Part shown: positions 29,269 to 39,017 of the stretch, one piece after another
Layout: each line of letters begins with the position of its first letter
Position numbering within the stretch: position 1 is the first letter of the stretch
NCBI GenBank assembly: GCA_003725585.1
Contig: RJMB01000002.1
Location: 124,001 to 188,000 of the forward strand
From: Halostreptopolyspora alba
GTDB lineage: Bacteria > Actinomycetota > Actinomycetes > Streptosporangiales > Streptosporangiaceae
Length of the DNA: 64,000 nucleotides
Direction of reading: 5' to 3'
The notes under the pieces: generated by a model
Seen by the model: only the letters and a program-made list of their open reading frames with translations
Database searches by the model: none
Told to the model about the DNA's origin: nothing
Made by a program: the position numbers and the translations under genes

Positions 29269-32106
29269 ATGAGTACGCACGCAGCGCGGTACGCCGCGTT
29301 CCGTCGGCGCCAGGCCGAGTCCAGTGCCACGATCGAGGACTTCCAGGGGATCTACGGCTTCGAGTTCGACCCCTTCCAGGTGCGGGCATGCAAGGCGGTG
29401 GAGTCCGGGCACGGTGTGCTCGTCGCCGCCCCCACCGGGTCGGGAAAGACCGTCGTGGGCGAGTTCGCGGTTCATCTCGCGCTGCGCGACGGTGGGAAGT
29501 GCTTCTACACCACACCCATCAAGGCGCTGTCCAACCAGAAGTACACCGACCTGGTGCGCCGGTACGGCAGCGACAGCGTCGGCCTGCTCACCGGGGACAA
29601 CAGCGTCAACGGCGAGGCGCCGATCGTGGTCATGACCACCGAGGTGCTGCGCAACATGCTCTACGCGGGCTCGCGCACCCTCAGCGGACTGGCCTACGTG
29701 GTCATGGACGAGGTGCACTACCTCGCCGACCGTTTCCGCGGCGCTGTGTGGGAGGAGGTCATCATCCACCTGCCGGCGTCGGTGCGGATGGTGGCCCTGT
29801 CGGCCACGGTCAGCAACGCCGAGGAGTTCGGCGAGTGGCTGCAGCAGGTGCGCGGTGACACCACGGTGATCGTGGACGAGGAACGCCCCGTCCCGCTGTG
29901 GCAGCACGTCATGGCCGGCAAACGGCTGCACGACCTATTCGTTCCCGTCGAGCGGGAGAGTGAGGAGAGCAGCGGCTCCGAGAGCCGCAAACGCACCCGC
30001 AAGCGCGAGCGCCGCGACAAGCGGGGCGGGGACGGTGACATCGTGGTCAACGGTGAGCGCATGCGGGTGAACCCGCGGCTGATCCGGTTGGCCCAGGAGG
30101 AAGAGCGGCTCTCCGTGGTCGCGCAGAAGCGGCGCCCGCCCCAGGCGCGTGGCCGCGGCGCGTCCCGCCCGCGCGCCAAGTTCGCTCCACCGAACCGCGT
30201 ACAGATCATCGACGAGCTCGACCGCGATGGGCTTCTCCCGGCGATCACGTTCATCTTCAGCCGGGCCGGCTGCGACGACGCCGTCAGGCAGTGTGTCCAT
30301 TCCGGACTGCGGCTGACCACCGACGAGGAGGCCGCGGAGATCCGCGAGTACGCCGAGCGCCAGTGCGCGGACATCCCGCGCGCCGATCTGGCGGTGCTCG
30401 GGTTCCACGAGTGGCTGGAGGGGCTGGAACGCGGCATCTCCGCCCACCACGCCGGGATGCTGCCGACCTTCAAGGAGATCGTCGAGACGCTCTTCTCCCG
30501 TGGGCTGATCCGCGCGGTGTTCGCCACCGAGACTCTGGCGTTGGGGATCAACATGCCCGCGCGCACCGTCGTCATCGAGAAGCTCGACAAGTGGAACGGC
30601 GAGACCCACGCCATGCTCACCCCGGGTGAGTACACCCAGTTGACGGGCCGCGCCGGGCGGCGGGGCATCGACGTCGAGGGGCACGCCGTGGTCGTGTGGC
30701 AGCCCGGCACCGACCCGGAGTCGGTCGCGGGACTGGCCAGCACCCGCACCTACCCGCTGAACTCCAGCTTCCAGCCGTCCTACAACATGGCCGTCAACCT
30801 GGTCGGTCAGGTCGGGCGCGAGCGCAGCCGGAACATGCTGGAATCCTCGTTCGCGCAGTTCCAGGCCGACCGCGCCGTGGTCGGCCTGACGCGCGAGCTC
30901 CGCAAGCACGAGGAGGCGCTCGAGGGCTACGCCAAGGCGGCCGAGTGCCACCTCGGTGACTTCATGGAGTACTCGGGGCTGCGCCGTCAGCTCAAGGACA
31001 CCGAGAAGCGGGCCGCGAAGGGGCGCAACGCCCAGCGGCGGGACGAGGCGGTACGCAGCCTGGAACGGCTGCGTCCCGGTGACATCATCCGGGTTCCCCG
31101 GGGGCGGCACACCGGGTTCGCCGTCGTCCTCGATCCCGGCACCGGCGGGGAGGTTCCGGCCCCGCTGGTTCTGACCTACAATCGGCAGGTCAAGCGGGTG
31201 AACGCGGCCGACTTTCCCGAACCGGTCGAGCCGGCCGGCCGGCTGCGTATCCCGAAGAACTTCTCCGCCCGCTCCGCGCAGTCGCGCCGCGATCTCGCCT
31301 CGACACTGCGCAACAAGCTGAACGAGGGCGAGGTCGAGCGGACGTCGGGCTCCCGTGGCGGCGGCGAGCACGACGCGGAGGAGGTCGAGATCACCCGGTT
31401 GCGCCGCGAACTGCGCGCGCACCCGTGCCACGGGTGCGCCGACCGCGAGGACCACGCCCGCTGGGCGGAGCGCTACCACCGGTTGTCGAAGGAGACCGAG
31501 ACGCTGCGCCGCAGGGTCGAGGGCCGCTCCCACGTGATCGCCCGGACCTTCGACCGGGTGTGCGGGGTGCTGCAGGAACTGGGATACCTGGACGGCGACA
31601 CGGTGACCGAGGGGGGCCGGCTGCTCGCGAACGTGTACTCCGAGCTGGATCTGCTCGCCGCCGAGTGCCTGCGCCGTGGTGTGTGGGATGATCTCGACCC
31701 GGTCGACCTGGCGGCGTGCGTGTCGTCGCTGGTCTACGAGTCGCGGCGGTCCGACGACACGTTCCCGCGGGTTCCGGACGGCGCCCCGGCCGACACACTC
31801 TCGGAGATGGAGCGGATCGCCGACGAGCTGCACGAGATCGAGCGCAACCATCGCGTGTCGTTCCTGCGCGCGCCCGATCTCGGCTTCGTCTGGACCGCCC
31901 ACCGGTGGGCGCGTGGCGACCGGCTCGACCGGGTCCTCATGGACGCCGAGATGTCCGCGGGCGACTTCGTGCGCGCCGCGAAGCAGCTGTTGGACATGCT
32001 CGGCCAGATCGCCGACGCCGCCCCGGCCGACACACCGATCCGGGAGAACGCGCACAGCGCCATGGACCAGGTGCGCCGCGGGGTGGTGGCCTACTCCTCG
32101 GTCTAG
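29269..32106 (+). CDS. Ski2/Mtr4-like DExH-box helicase, HelY-type
   Basis: A 945-residue helicase. Walker A is APTGSGKT (54-61); MDEVHY is the DExH box, SATVSNAEEF motif III, and the C-terminal RecA domain carries ISAHHAGMLP, FATETLALGINMPARTVV and LTGRAGRRGID. A basic, arginine/lysine-rich insertion (about 225-260) lies between the two RecA domains, and a helical C-terminal region follows. Homologues are RNA helicases presumed to act in RNA turnover; activity here is inferred. ATG 29269 is chosen over TTG 29260. It closes the conserved proteasome-tat gene block. Confidence 0.92.
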   Translation: MSTHAARYAAFRRRQAESSATIEDFQGIYGFEFDPFQVRACKAVESGHGVLVAAPTGSGKTVVGEFAVHLALRDGGKCFYTTPIKALSNQKYTDLVRRYGSDSVGLLTGDNSVNGEAPIVVMTTEVLRNMLYAGSRTLSGLAYVVMDEVHYLADRFRGAVWEEVIIHLPASVRMVALSATVSNAEEFGEWLQQVRGDTTVIVDEERPVPLWQHVMAGKRLHDLFVPVERESEESSGSESRKRTRKRERRDKRGGDGDIVVNGERMRVNPRLIRLAQEEERLSVVAQKRRPPQARGRGASRPRAKFAPPNRVQIIDELDRDGLLPAITFIFSRAGCDDAVRQCVHSGLRLTTDEEAAEIREYAERQCADIPRADLAVLGFHEWLEGLERGISAHHAGMLPTFKEIVETLFSRGLIRAVFATETLALGINMPARTVVIEKLDKWNGETHAMLTPGEYTQLTGRAGRRGIDVEGHAVVVWQPGTDPESVAGLASTRTYPLNSSFQPSYNMAVNLVGQVGRERSRNMLESSFAQFQADRAVVGLTRELRKHEEALEGYAKAAECHLGDFMEYSGLRRQLKDTEKRAAKGRNAQRRDEAVRSLERLRPGDIIRVPRGRHTGFAVVLDPGTGGEVPAPLVLTYNRQVKRVNAADFPEPVEPAGRLRIPKNFSARSAQSRRDLASTLRNKLNEGEVERTSGSRGGGEHDAEEVEITRLRRELRAHPCHGCADREDHARWAERYHRLSKETETLRRRVEGRSHVIARTFDRVCGVLQELGYLDGDTVTEGGRLLANVYSELDLLAAECLRRGVWDDLDPVDLAACVSSLVYESRRSDDTFPRVPDGAPADTLSEMERIADELHEIERNHRVSFLRAPDLGFVWTAHRWARGDRLDRVLMDAEMSAGDFVRAAKQLLDMLGQIADAAPADTPIRENAHSAMDQVRRGVVAYSSV

Positions 32107-32494
32107 ACGTGATGTCTGGGCGTTGGTCACGAGCGAGACGCCCCCGAACAGCGGTTGAACGAGCAAGAGGTCTCCTAGTTTCGGTGCGGACCGGCGACAT
32201 CCACACCGCCGTTCGGGAGCCCCTCACGTGCCGCAGTGACGCTTCGCTGCCCCCATGACCTAAGGGGCGCGTGGTCGAGGGAGACGGCCGCTGCGAGCCG
32301 CTGAGCGCTTCCGGGGCACTCGCCACCACGTTCTCGTGGGGCGGGACCTACCGCGTCGGGGCGAGGTCTCGGGCTCCAACTAAATTCGAAGTGTATTCGT
32401 GATGTCACTATGCGTGCGCTTCTAGTGTAGTGTCATCCGGCGAACGATCCTCAGCGGCCGCCGCATGCGAACGACAGACGGGGGGTTCTTCGCT
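32107..32494. other. Intergenic stretch, no gene seen
   Basis: No convincing frame on either strand. The last 110 bp are unusually A+T rich (about 32376-32435) and contain TAGTGT at 32423-32428, the likely -10 element of the glycosyltransferase gene, and AATTCGAA. A weak GCCCC/GGGGC hairpin lies near 32250-32272. Confidence 0.45.
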
Positions 32495-33631
32495 ATGGCG
32501 CAGCGCACCATGTTGATCACCAATGACTTCCCGCCGCGGACGGGGGGAATCGAGACGTTCGGATACGAGCTGGCGCGGCGCATCCCGGGGGCCGGAAACG
32601 GGAGCGTGCTGGTCTACACTTCCTCGAGCGTGGGGCAGCGCGAGTTCGACCGGGCGCAGCCGTTCGCGGTCGTCCGCGACCCCGCGAGCACGCTGCTGCC
32701 CACTCCGCGTATCGCGCGAAAGGCGGCCGACCTCGTCCGCGAGCACGGATGCGATCGTGTCGTGTTCGGCGCCGCGGCCCCGCTCGGGTTGCTGGCGCGC
32801 GGGCTGCGCGCCGCCGGAGCCGGGGAGATCGTCGCGCTGACCCACGGGCACGAGGCGTGGTGGTCGCGGCTGCCCGGGGTACGGCTGACCCTGCGCAGGA
32901 TCGGCCGGGACGTCGACGTGCTGACCTATCTGGGGGACTACACCCGGGACGTGTTGTACGGGGCGCTGGGAGACACGGCCCGCCACCGGCTCGTCCGGCT
33001 GGCGCCGGGGGTCGACACCGGCCTCTTCCACCCCGAGCGTGACGGATTGCCGGTACGCGAACGGTATGGCCTCGGTTCGGGGCCGGTGATCCTGACGGCG
33101 TGCCGGCTGGTCGCCCGCAAGGGGGTCGACACGCTGATCCGGGCGATGTCGTGGGTGCGGGTGCGGCATCCCCGGGCGCGGCTGCTGGTGGTGGGGGAGG
33201 GGCCCGACGGGCGGCGGCTGCGGGAGCTGGCGCGCTGGATGGGCGTCGACGGCGAGGTGGTCTTCGTCGGCGCACACCCCCACGAGGATATGCCGGGGTT
33301 CTTCGCGGCGGCCGACCTGTTCGCCATGCCGTGCCGTTCGCGCCGCGCCGGGCTGGAGGCCGAGGGTCTGGGGATCGCGTTCCTGGAGGCGGCCGCGAGC
33401 GGGGTGCCGGTGCTGGCCGGCAACTCCGGGGGCGCGCCCGAGGCGGTACGGCACGGGGAGACCGGCTACGTCGTCGACGGCCGGGATCCGGGTGAGGTGG
33501 CCCGGCGCGTCTCCCGTGTCCTGGACTCGCCCGAGCACGCGCGGGCCATGGGGCTGAGTGGCCGCGAGTGGATGACCCAGGAGTGGACCTGGGAGCGCAC
33601 AGCGCGACGTCTGGAATTCCCGCACGGCTGA
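32495..33631 (+). CDS. GT4 glycosyltransferase, PimB-like mannosyltransferase
   Basis: A 378-residue GT-B enzyme. TNDFPPRTGGIETFGYELAR is the N-terminal acceptor-side block, THGHEAWWSRLPG and YLGDYTRD resemble mycobacterial/corynebacterial PimB, and the donor-binding EAEGLGIAFLEAAASGVPVLAGNSGGAPEAV contains the retaining-GT E-x7-E motif. PimB transfers mannose from GDP-mannose to phosphatidylinositol monomannoside; the acceptor here is not proven. ATG 32495 has GGGGGG upstream; ATG 32465 is an alternative. It is in front of an acyl-CoA dehydrogenase gene. Confidence 0.85.
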   Translation: MAQRTMLITNDFPPRTGGIETFGYELARRIPGAGNGSVLVYTSSSVGQREFDRAQPFAVVRDPASTLLPTPRIARKAADLVREHGCDRVVFGAAAPLGLLARGLRAAGAGEIVALTHGHEAWWSRLPGVRLTLRRIGRDVDVLTYLGDYTRDVLYGALGDTARHRLVRLAPGVDTGLFHPERDGLPVRERYGLGSGPVILTACRLVARKGVDTLIRAMSWVRVRHPRARLLVVGEGPDGRRLRELARWMGVDGEVVFVGAHPHEDMPGFFAAADLFAMPCRSRRAGLEAEGLGIAFLEAAASGVPVLAGNSGGAPEAVRHGETGYVVDGRDPGEVARRVSRVLDSPEHARAMGLSGREWMTQEWTWERTARRLEFPHG

Positions 33632-33659
33632 GGCGTGAGCCTTCGGGGCCGTCCGCCGA

Positions 33660-33665
33660 TATACT
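33660..33665 (+). promoter_or_regulatory. Candidate -10 element of the acyl-CoA dehydrogenase gene
   Basis: TATACT at 33660-33665 matches TATAAT at five of six positions and lies in an A+T-richer patch between the glycosyltransferase and the dehydrogenase, about 48 bp before ATG 33713. No clear -35 is visible. Confidence 0.45.
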
Positions 33666-33712
33666 TGGACGACCTAATAAAAGGTCGAGCCATAGTGAAG
33701 TGGGGATCCGCC

Positions 33713-34867
33713 ATGCGCGTGGAACGCGCGCTTCCCACGCGGGAAGCCTCCGACCTGCTGGACCTGGTCCAGACGCTGGTCAACCGGGAGATCGCCCCGA
33801 GGGCCGCCGTCGACGAGGAGCGGGCCGCCTTCCCGCGGGACCTCTTCACCCGGCTGGGTCGGGCGGGGCTCCTCGGGCTGCCCTATCCCGCCGACTACGG
33901 GGGAGGCGGCCAGCCCTACGAGGTCTACCTCCAGGTCGTCGAGGAGTTGGCACGCGGGTGGCTCGCCGTGGGACTCGGTGTCAGCGTGCACACCCTGGCG
34001 TGCTTCCCCCTGGCCGGGTACGGTGCCCCCGACCTCCGGGAAGCGCTGCTCGGGGACCTCATCGGCGGGGAGCTGCTGGGTGCCTACTGCCTGTCCGAGG
34101 CGGACTCCGGATCCGACGCCGCCGCGATGGCCACCACGGCGACCCCTGTCGACGGCGGGTACCTGGTCAACGGCACCAAGGCGTGGACCACCCACGGGGG
34201 TGTCGCCGACTTCTACACCCTCTTCGCGCGTACCGGGGGCTCCGGCCCGGGCGCGCGTGGAATCAGCTGCCTGCACGTGCCGGCCTCGACCGAGGGAGTG
34301 AGCGCCGCCCCACCCGAGCGGAAGATGGGGATGGCGTCCTCCCCCACCGCATCGGTGCGCTTCGACGCGGCACGCGTCGACGGGACCGCACTCATCGGCG
34401 AGCGTAACCGGGGGTTCGGTATCGCGCTCGCCGCCCTCGACTCTGGGCGCCTGGGCATCGCGGCCTGCGCGGTGGGGGTCGCGCAGGCGGCCATGGACAT
34501 CGCGGTCGACTACGCGCGTGAGCGCCGGCAGTTCGACCGGCCCATCAGCGAGTTCCAGGGGGTCGGATTCCTGCTCGCCGACATGGCCACGCAGGTCGAG
34601 GCCGCCCGCGAGCTCTACCTCGCGGCCGCCCGGCGCCGTGACCTGGGGCAACCGTTCGGCGCGCGAGCCGCGATGGCGAAACTGTTCGCCTCCGACACCG
34701 CCATGCGCGTGACCACCGACGCCGTGCAGGTGCTGGGTGGGGCCGGCTACACCCGCGACCACCCGGCCGAGCGCCTGATGCGCGAGGCCAAGGCGCTGCA
34801 GATCGTCGAGGGGACCAACCAGATCCAGCGGATGGTCATCAACCGGCATCTCGACGACCGCGGCTGA
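33713..34867 (+). CDS. Acyl-CoA dehydrogenase
   Basis: A 384-residue flavoprotein. LGLPYPADYGGGG, AYCLSEADSGSD and GTKAWTTHGG are family segments of the FAD and substrate sites, and the catalytic glutamate is in LQIVEGTNQIQR near the C-terminus. It oxidises acyl-CoA at C2-C3, feeding electrons to ETF; chain-length preference cannot be read. ATG 33713 removes an unconserved 26-residue extension. An intrinsic terminator follows. Confidence 0.93.
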   Translation: MRVERALPTREASDLLDLVQTLVNREIAPRAAVDEERAAFPRDLFTRLGRAGLLGLPYPADYGGGGQPYEVYLQVVEELARGWLAVGLGVSVHTLACFPLAGYGAPDLREALLGDLIGGELLGAYCLSEADSGSDAAAMATTATPVDGGYLVNGTKAWTTHGGVADFYTLFARTGGSGPGARGISCLHVPASTEGVSAAPPERKMGMASSPTASVRFDAARVDGTALIGERNRGFGIALAALDSGRLGIAACAVGVAQAAMDIAVDYARERRQFDRPISEFQGVGFLLADMATQVEAARELYLAAARRRDLGQPFGARAAMAKLFASDTAMRVTTDAVQVLGGAGYTRDHPAERLMREAKALQIVEGTNQIQRMVINRHLDDRG

Positions 34868-34927
34868 GAGAGGGCGCCGGTTTCGCGCCACACCGGGGTT
34901 TCCCGGGCCGGGAACAGATTGGTAACA

Positions 34928-34948
34928 GGGGGACGATCCCCCCTTTTT
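34928..34948 (+). terminator. Intrinsic terminator with T-tract
   Basis: GGGGGA (34928-34933), loop CGA, TCCCCC (34937-34942), then C and TTTTT (34944-34948). It ends the acyl-CoA dehydrogenase unit and is the only classical hairpin-plus-U-run terminator I found here. Confidence 0.8.
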
Positions 34949-35017
34949 CGGCGAAACGTCCGTTGATACAAAATGCCGGGTGTCCGTGTGGCTCGCGTCA
35001 CAAAACGGGAGGTGGGT

Positions 35018-36256
35018 GTGGCGAGTATCCGGTTGGCCGGGGTCAGCAAGGTGTACCCCGATCGGACGGCCGCGGTGAGCGAGCTCGCCCTCGACATCAC
35101 CGAGGGGGAGTTCCTGGTCCTCGTCGGGCCGTCCGGGTGCGGCAAGACCACCGCGCTGCGCATGATCGCCGGGCTCGAGGAGATCAGTTCGGGAACCCTC
35201 ACCATCGGCGACCGCGTCGTCAACCGCGTACCGGCACGCGACCGCGATGTCGCCATGGTGTTCCAGAGCTACGCTCTGTACCCACATCTCACGGTGCGCG
35301 ACAACATCGCCTTCGGGCTGCAGCTACGCAAGATGCCCAAGGCCGAGATCGCCAAGCGGGTGGAACAGGCGGCCGAGACTCTCGGGCTCACCGAGCACCT
35401 CGACCGCAGGCCCCGCAATCTCTCGGGTGGCCAGCGGCAGCGGGTGGCCATGGGGCGCGCCATCGTGCGGAAACCGCACGCCTTCCTCATGGACGAGCCG
35501 CTGTCCAACCTCGACGCCAAACTGCGCGTCCAGATGCGCGCCGAGATCTCGCGGATCCAACGCGACCTGGGCGTGACCACGGTCTACGTGACCCACGACC
35601 AGGTCGAGGCGATGACCCTGGGTGACCGCGTCGCCGTGTTGAAGAAGGGCGTGCTGCAGCAGGTGGCCCCGCCCCAGGAGCTCTACGACCGGCCGACCAA
35701 CATCTTCGTCGCCGGGTTCATCGGATCCCCCTCGATGAACCTGCTACAGGCGAGGTTGGAGGCCGACACCGGCACCACCGGCGCGCGCCTGCGGCTCGGC
35801 GAGCAGACGCTCGCGGTGCCCGCCGCCCTGCTGGCCGAGCGCCCCCGGCTGCGCGACTACATCGGGCACGACGTCGCCGTGGGAATCCGGCCCGAGGACA
35901 TGGAGGACGCCGAACTGGTCGACACCCCCGACGACAGCGCGCTGACCTCGACCACCGATCTCGTCGAGGCGCTCGGTTCCGAGATACTGCTGCACTTCCA
36001 GCTGGACGCCCCGCCCGTGGTCACCGAGGACACCAAGGAGCTGGCACGCGACGTCGGCGCCGACCACCTCGACGCCGCGAGCCGAAAGAGCGACATCATC
36101 GCGCGCTGCAGCCCCCGCTCCCGGACGAAGAGCGGTGACCCGCTGCGGGTACGCGTCGACACCACACGGCTGTATTTCTTCGACCCCGAGACCGGCGCGG
36201 GCATCTGGGGGGACCCCTCGTCCGCGTACCAGCACAAGGAGGAATCCCATGCGTGA
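35018..36256 (+). CDS. ABC transporter ATPase, UgpC/MsiK type, of a sugar importer operon
   Basis: A 412-residue protein from GTG 35018 (GGGAGG 5 nt upstream). Walker A is GPSGCGKT, the signature LSGGQRQR, Walker B AFLMDEPLSNLD, and the H-loop VYVTHD. Residues about 235-412 form the TOBE/regulatory domain. An acidic insert interrupts its last part (about 340-375). It energises the CUT1 permease encoded just downstream. The binding-protein gene starts 8 bp before its end. Confidence 0.93.
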   Translation: MASIRLAGVSKVYPDRTAAVSELALDITEGEFLVLVGPSGCGKTTALRMIAGLEEISSGTLTIGDRVVNRVPARDRDVAMVFQSYALYPHLTVRDNIAFGLQLRKMPKAEIAKRVEQAAETLGLTEHLDRRPRNLSGGQRQRVAMGRAIVRKPHAFLMDEPLSNLDAKLRVQMRAEISRIQRDLGVTTVYVTHDQVEAMTLGDRVAVLKKGVLQQVAPPQELYDRPTNIFVAGFIGSPSMNLLQARLEADTGTTGARLRLGEQTLAVPAALLAERPRLRDYIGHDVAVGIRPEDMEDAELVDTPDDSALTSTTDLVEALGSEILLHFQLDAPPVVTEDTKELARDVGADHLDAASRKSDIIARCSPRSRTKSGDPLRVRVDTTRLYFFDPETGAGIWGDPSSAYQHKEESHA

Positions 36257-37547
36257 GTACCCGTGGACCGGCCGCGGCACGATCGCGGTAGCCGCGGCCG
36301 CGGCGCTGGTCGCAACTGGCTGCTCCCCGGGCTCGGGGCCCGGGGGAGACGGTGAGCTCGCCGGGGTGGAGCTCTCGGTGGCCGCCAAGTGGACCGGTGC
36401 GGAGGAGGAGGGCTTCCGGGCGGTGCTCGACGAGTTCGAGTCACAGACCGGCGCGACGGTGTCCTACGAGTCCACCGGCGAGGACACCGGCGCCTACCTG
36501 GGGCCCAAGATCGAGGCGGGCGAGCCGCCGGACATCGCGGCGCTGCCGCAACCCGGACTGGTCGACGAGTACGCCGAACGCGGTGACCTGATGCCCCTCG
36601 GTGGCGAGGCGGCCACCAACCTCGAGGAGCAGTACGCCGACTACTGGCAACAGCTGGGATCCTCCGACGGCGACACCTACGGCGTGCTGGTCAAGGCCGC
36701 CCACAAGTCGCTCGTGTGGTACCGGCCCGACGCGTTCGACGAGGCCGGCGTGCAGGAGCCCACCACCTGGGACGAGATGGTCGACACCACCTCGTCGACC
36801 CTCTCCAACGCCGGGATCACCCCGTTCGCCATGTGCGGCGCCTCCGGGTGGACCCTCACCGACTGGTTCGAGAACGTCTACCTCTCCGAGGCCGGAGCCG
36901 ACTCCTACGACCAGCTCGCCAACGGGGAGCTCGCCTGGACCGACGACAGCGTCGTACGGAGCCTGGAGACACTGGCCGACGTCTGGGGCGAGGACTCACT
37001 GATGGTGGGCGGCCAGGACGGCGCGGTGCAGACCGACTTCCCCAGCTGTGTCAGCCAGGTCTACGGGCAGGACGAGGCGGCCATGGTCGTCGAGGCCGAC
37101 TTCGTCGCGGCACCCGCGCGCGAGGCCGGGGCCACGGTCGGCGAGGACGCGGTGGCGTTCCCCTTCCCGGCCGTCGGAGAGGACCCGCCGGTGGTGGTCG
37201 CCGGCGACATCGCCGTGGCCATGACCGAGAACGAGGGGGTTGACGAGCTCATGGCCTACCTCTCCTCCGCCGAGGCGCAGGAACTCTGGGCCGAGCAGGG
37301 CGGGTACCTCTCCGCCAACTCCGAGGTCGCCACCGACGCCTACGGTGACGAGTTCACCCAGGAACTCGCCCAGACCGTGCTCGACGCCGGCGAGGAGGTC
37401 CGCTACGACCTTTCCGACCAGGTGCCCAGCGCGTTCGGCGCGACCGAGGGCTCGGGAATGTGGGCGATCCTGCAGGACTTCCTGCGCGATCCCAGCGATC
37501 CCGAGGCCACAGCCGAGGAGCTGGAACAGGCCGCGTCCGGAGACTAG
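36249..37547 (+). CDS. Sugar-binding lipoprotein of an ABC importer (CUT1, possibly alpha-glucoside)
   Basis: A 432-residue extracellular solute-binding family 1 protein. The signal peptide ends at ATGC (lipidated C25). The mature part begins ELAGVELSVAAKWTGAEEEGFRAVLDEFESQTG and has IEAGEPPDIAALPQPG and WYRPDAFDEAGVQEPTTWDEM, typical of alpha-glucoside/oligosaccharide binders such as AglE. Substrate assignment is inference. AAGGAGG at 36237-36243 fixes the start within the end of the ATPase gene. Confidence 0.9.
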   Translation: MREYPWTGRGTIAVAAAAALVATGCSPGSGPGGDGELAGVELSVAAKWTGAEEEGFRAVLDEFESQTGATVSYESTGEDTGAYLGPKIEAGEPPDIAALPQPGLVDEYAERGDLMPLGGEAATNLEEQYADYWQQLGSSDGDTYGVLVKAAHKSLVWYRPDAFDEAGVQEPTTWDEMVDTTSSTLSNAGITPFAMCGASGWTLTDWFENVYLSEAGADSYDQLANGELAWTDDSVVRSLETLADVWGEDSLMVGGQDGAVQTDFPSCVSQVYGQDEAAMVVEADFVAAPAREAGATVGEDAVAFPFPAVGEDPPVVVAGDIAVAMTENEGVDELMAYLSSAEAQELWAEQGGYLSANSEVATDAYGDEFTQELAQTVLDAGEEVRYDLSDQVPSAFGATEGSGMWAILQDFLRDPSDPEATAEELEQAASGD

Positions 37548-37631
37548 GGCCCGTGTCGCGCAGTCGTGTTGGTGGACCGGTGATCGGCTCCCCGTTTCAG
37601 AAGACAGAGCTTAGGGCGAGAGCGGTACCCG

Positions 37632-39017
37632 ATGACTGACTCCGACGGAGCACCGTCTCCCGCCGGCTCCGTGGCGCCCGAGGAGGGCGCCACGGGCGCC
37701 GCCGGGGACGAACCCACCAGAGGCACGGGGCGTCTGGGCCCGCCCCCGTGGTTGGCGCTGGTCTTCCTGCTGCCCGCACTGCTGTTCCTCGGCGCCTACC
37801 TGGTCTATCCGATCCTGTTCTCGGTGTACCGCAGCCTGTGGGACGCCGCGGGCACCGAGTTCGTCGGGCTGGACAACTACCGGCGGATGTTCACCGACCC
37901 CGCGACGTTCGTGGCTCTACGCAACAACGTCGTCTGGATCGTGGTCGCGCCGATCGTGGTGACGTTGGCGGGACTGATCTTCGCGGTGCTCACCGAGCGG
38001 ATCCGGTGGGCCACCGCCTTCAAGATCATCGTCTTCATGCCCATGGCGGTCTCCTTCCTCGCCTCGGGGGTGATCTTTCGGCTCGTCTACGAGCAGGACC
38101 CCGAGAGCGGTCTCGCCAACGCGATCATCACCACCGTGCAGGACACCGTGTCCCCGTCGGCCGCCTACCCGGACGCCAACCCGCGGTCCGACGCGCCGTT
38201 GGAGGAGGGGCCCGGCGGCGCCTACGACGTCACCGATGAGGCCCAACCGGGCGAGCGGATCCAGGTGCCGCTGGTGGGTGTGCGGGCCGACGACCTACCC
38301 GAGAGCGCCGAGAACGCGACCGAGGGTCCCGTCGCCGGTCAGCACGAGATCAGCGGAACCGTCTGGCTCGACTTCACCCGGGGCGGCGGTGGCCAGGAGG
38401 GCGTCATCGACCCCGAGGAGTCGGGGCTTCCCGCGCTGGAGGTGCAGGCGGTACGCGACGGTGAGGTCGTCGCCACGGCGCACACCGGGGCCGACGGCAC
38501 CTTCGTCCTGCCGGACCTGGCCAGTGAGCCCCACGTGGTGCGGCTGGCCGCGGACAACTTCACCGAGCCCTACCAGGGCGTCACCTGGTTGGGGCCCACG
38601 CTGATCACACCCGCCATCATCGGCGCCTACCTGTGGGTGTGGGCCGGGTTCGCGATGGTCCTCATCGCCGCCGGACTCTCGGCCATCCCACGCGAGTCGC
38701 TGGAGGCGGCACGCGTGGACGGCGCCACCGAGTGGCAGGTGTTCCGTCGGGTCACGGTGCCACTGCTCTCGCCGGTGCTGCTGGTCGTCGTCGTGACGCT
38801 GATGATCTACGTGCTGAAGATCTTCGACCTCGTACTGGTCATCGCCCCCGGTTCGGTGCAGGCCGACGCGAACGTCCTGGCCCTACAGATGTGGCGGGTC
38901 TCGTTCGGCGGCGGAAACGACCAGGGCATGGGGAGCGCGCTGGCGGTGTTCCTTCTCGTGCTCGTCGTGCCGGCGATGATCTTCCAGATCCGACGGTTCC
39001 GGCGGGAGAACCAATGA
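37632..39017 (+). CDS. MalF-type sugar ABC permease with an inserted extracytoplasmic beta domain
   Basis: A 461-residue permease. Helices start at about residue 40; the cytosolic EAA loop is EAARVDGATEWQVFRRVTVPLL (359 onward), contacting the ATPase. Between the third and fourth core helices is a large insertion, residues about 155-320. Its second half (about 238-310: ISGTVWLDF...LPALEVQAVRDGEVVATAHTGADGTFVLPDL) has the look of a carboxypeptidase-regulatory/Cna-B-like beta sandwich. Enterobacterial MalF also has a large periplasmic loop there, but of different fold. Confidence 0.9.
   Translation: MTDSDGAPSPAGSVAPEEGATGAAGDEPTRGTGRLGPPPWLALVFLLPALLFLGAYLVYPILFSVYRSLWDAAGTEFVGLDNYRRMFTDPATFVALRNNVVWIVVAPIVVTLAGLIFAVLTERIRWATAFKIIVFMPMAVSFLASGVIFRLVYEQDPESGLANAIITTVQDTVSPSAAYPDANPRSDAPLEEGPGGAYDVTDEAQPGERIQVPLVGVRADDLPESAENATEGPVAGQHEISGTVWLDFTRGGGGQEGVIDPEESGLPALEVQAVRDGEVVATAHTGADGTFVLPDLASEPHVVRLAADNFTEPYQGVTWLGPTLITPAIIGAYLWVWAGFAMVLIAAGLSAIPRESLEAARVDGATEWQVFRRVTVPLLSPVLLVVVVTLMIYVLKIFDLVLVIAPGSVQADANVLALQMWRVSFGGGNDQGMGSALAVFLLVLVVPAMIFQIRRFRRENQ

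Noticed and set aside
29935..32166. 743-codon minus-strand frame opposite the helicase
   Set aside because: Antisense shadow; the plus-strand helicase has all motifs in order.
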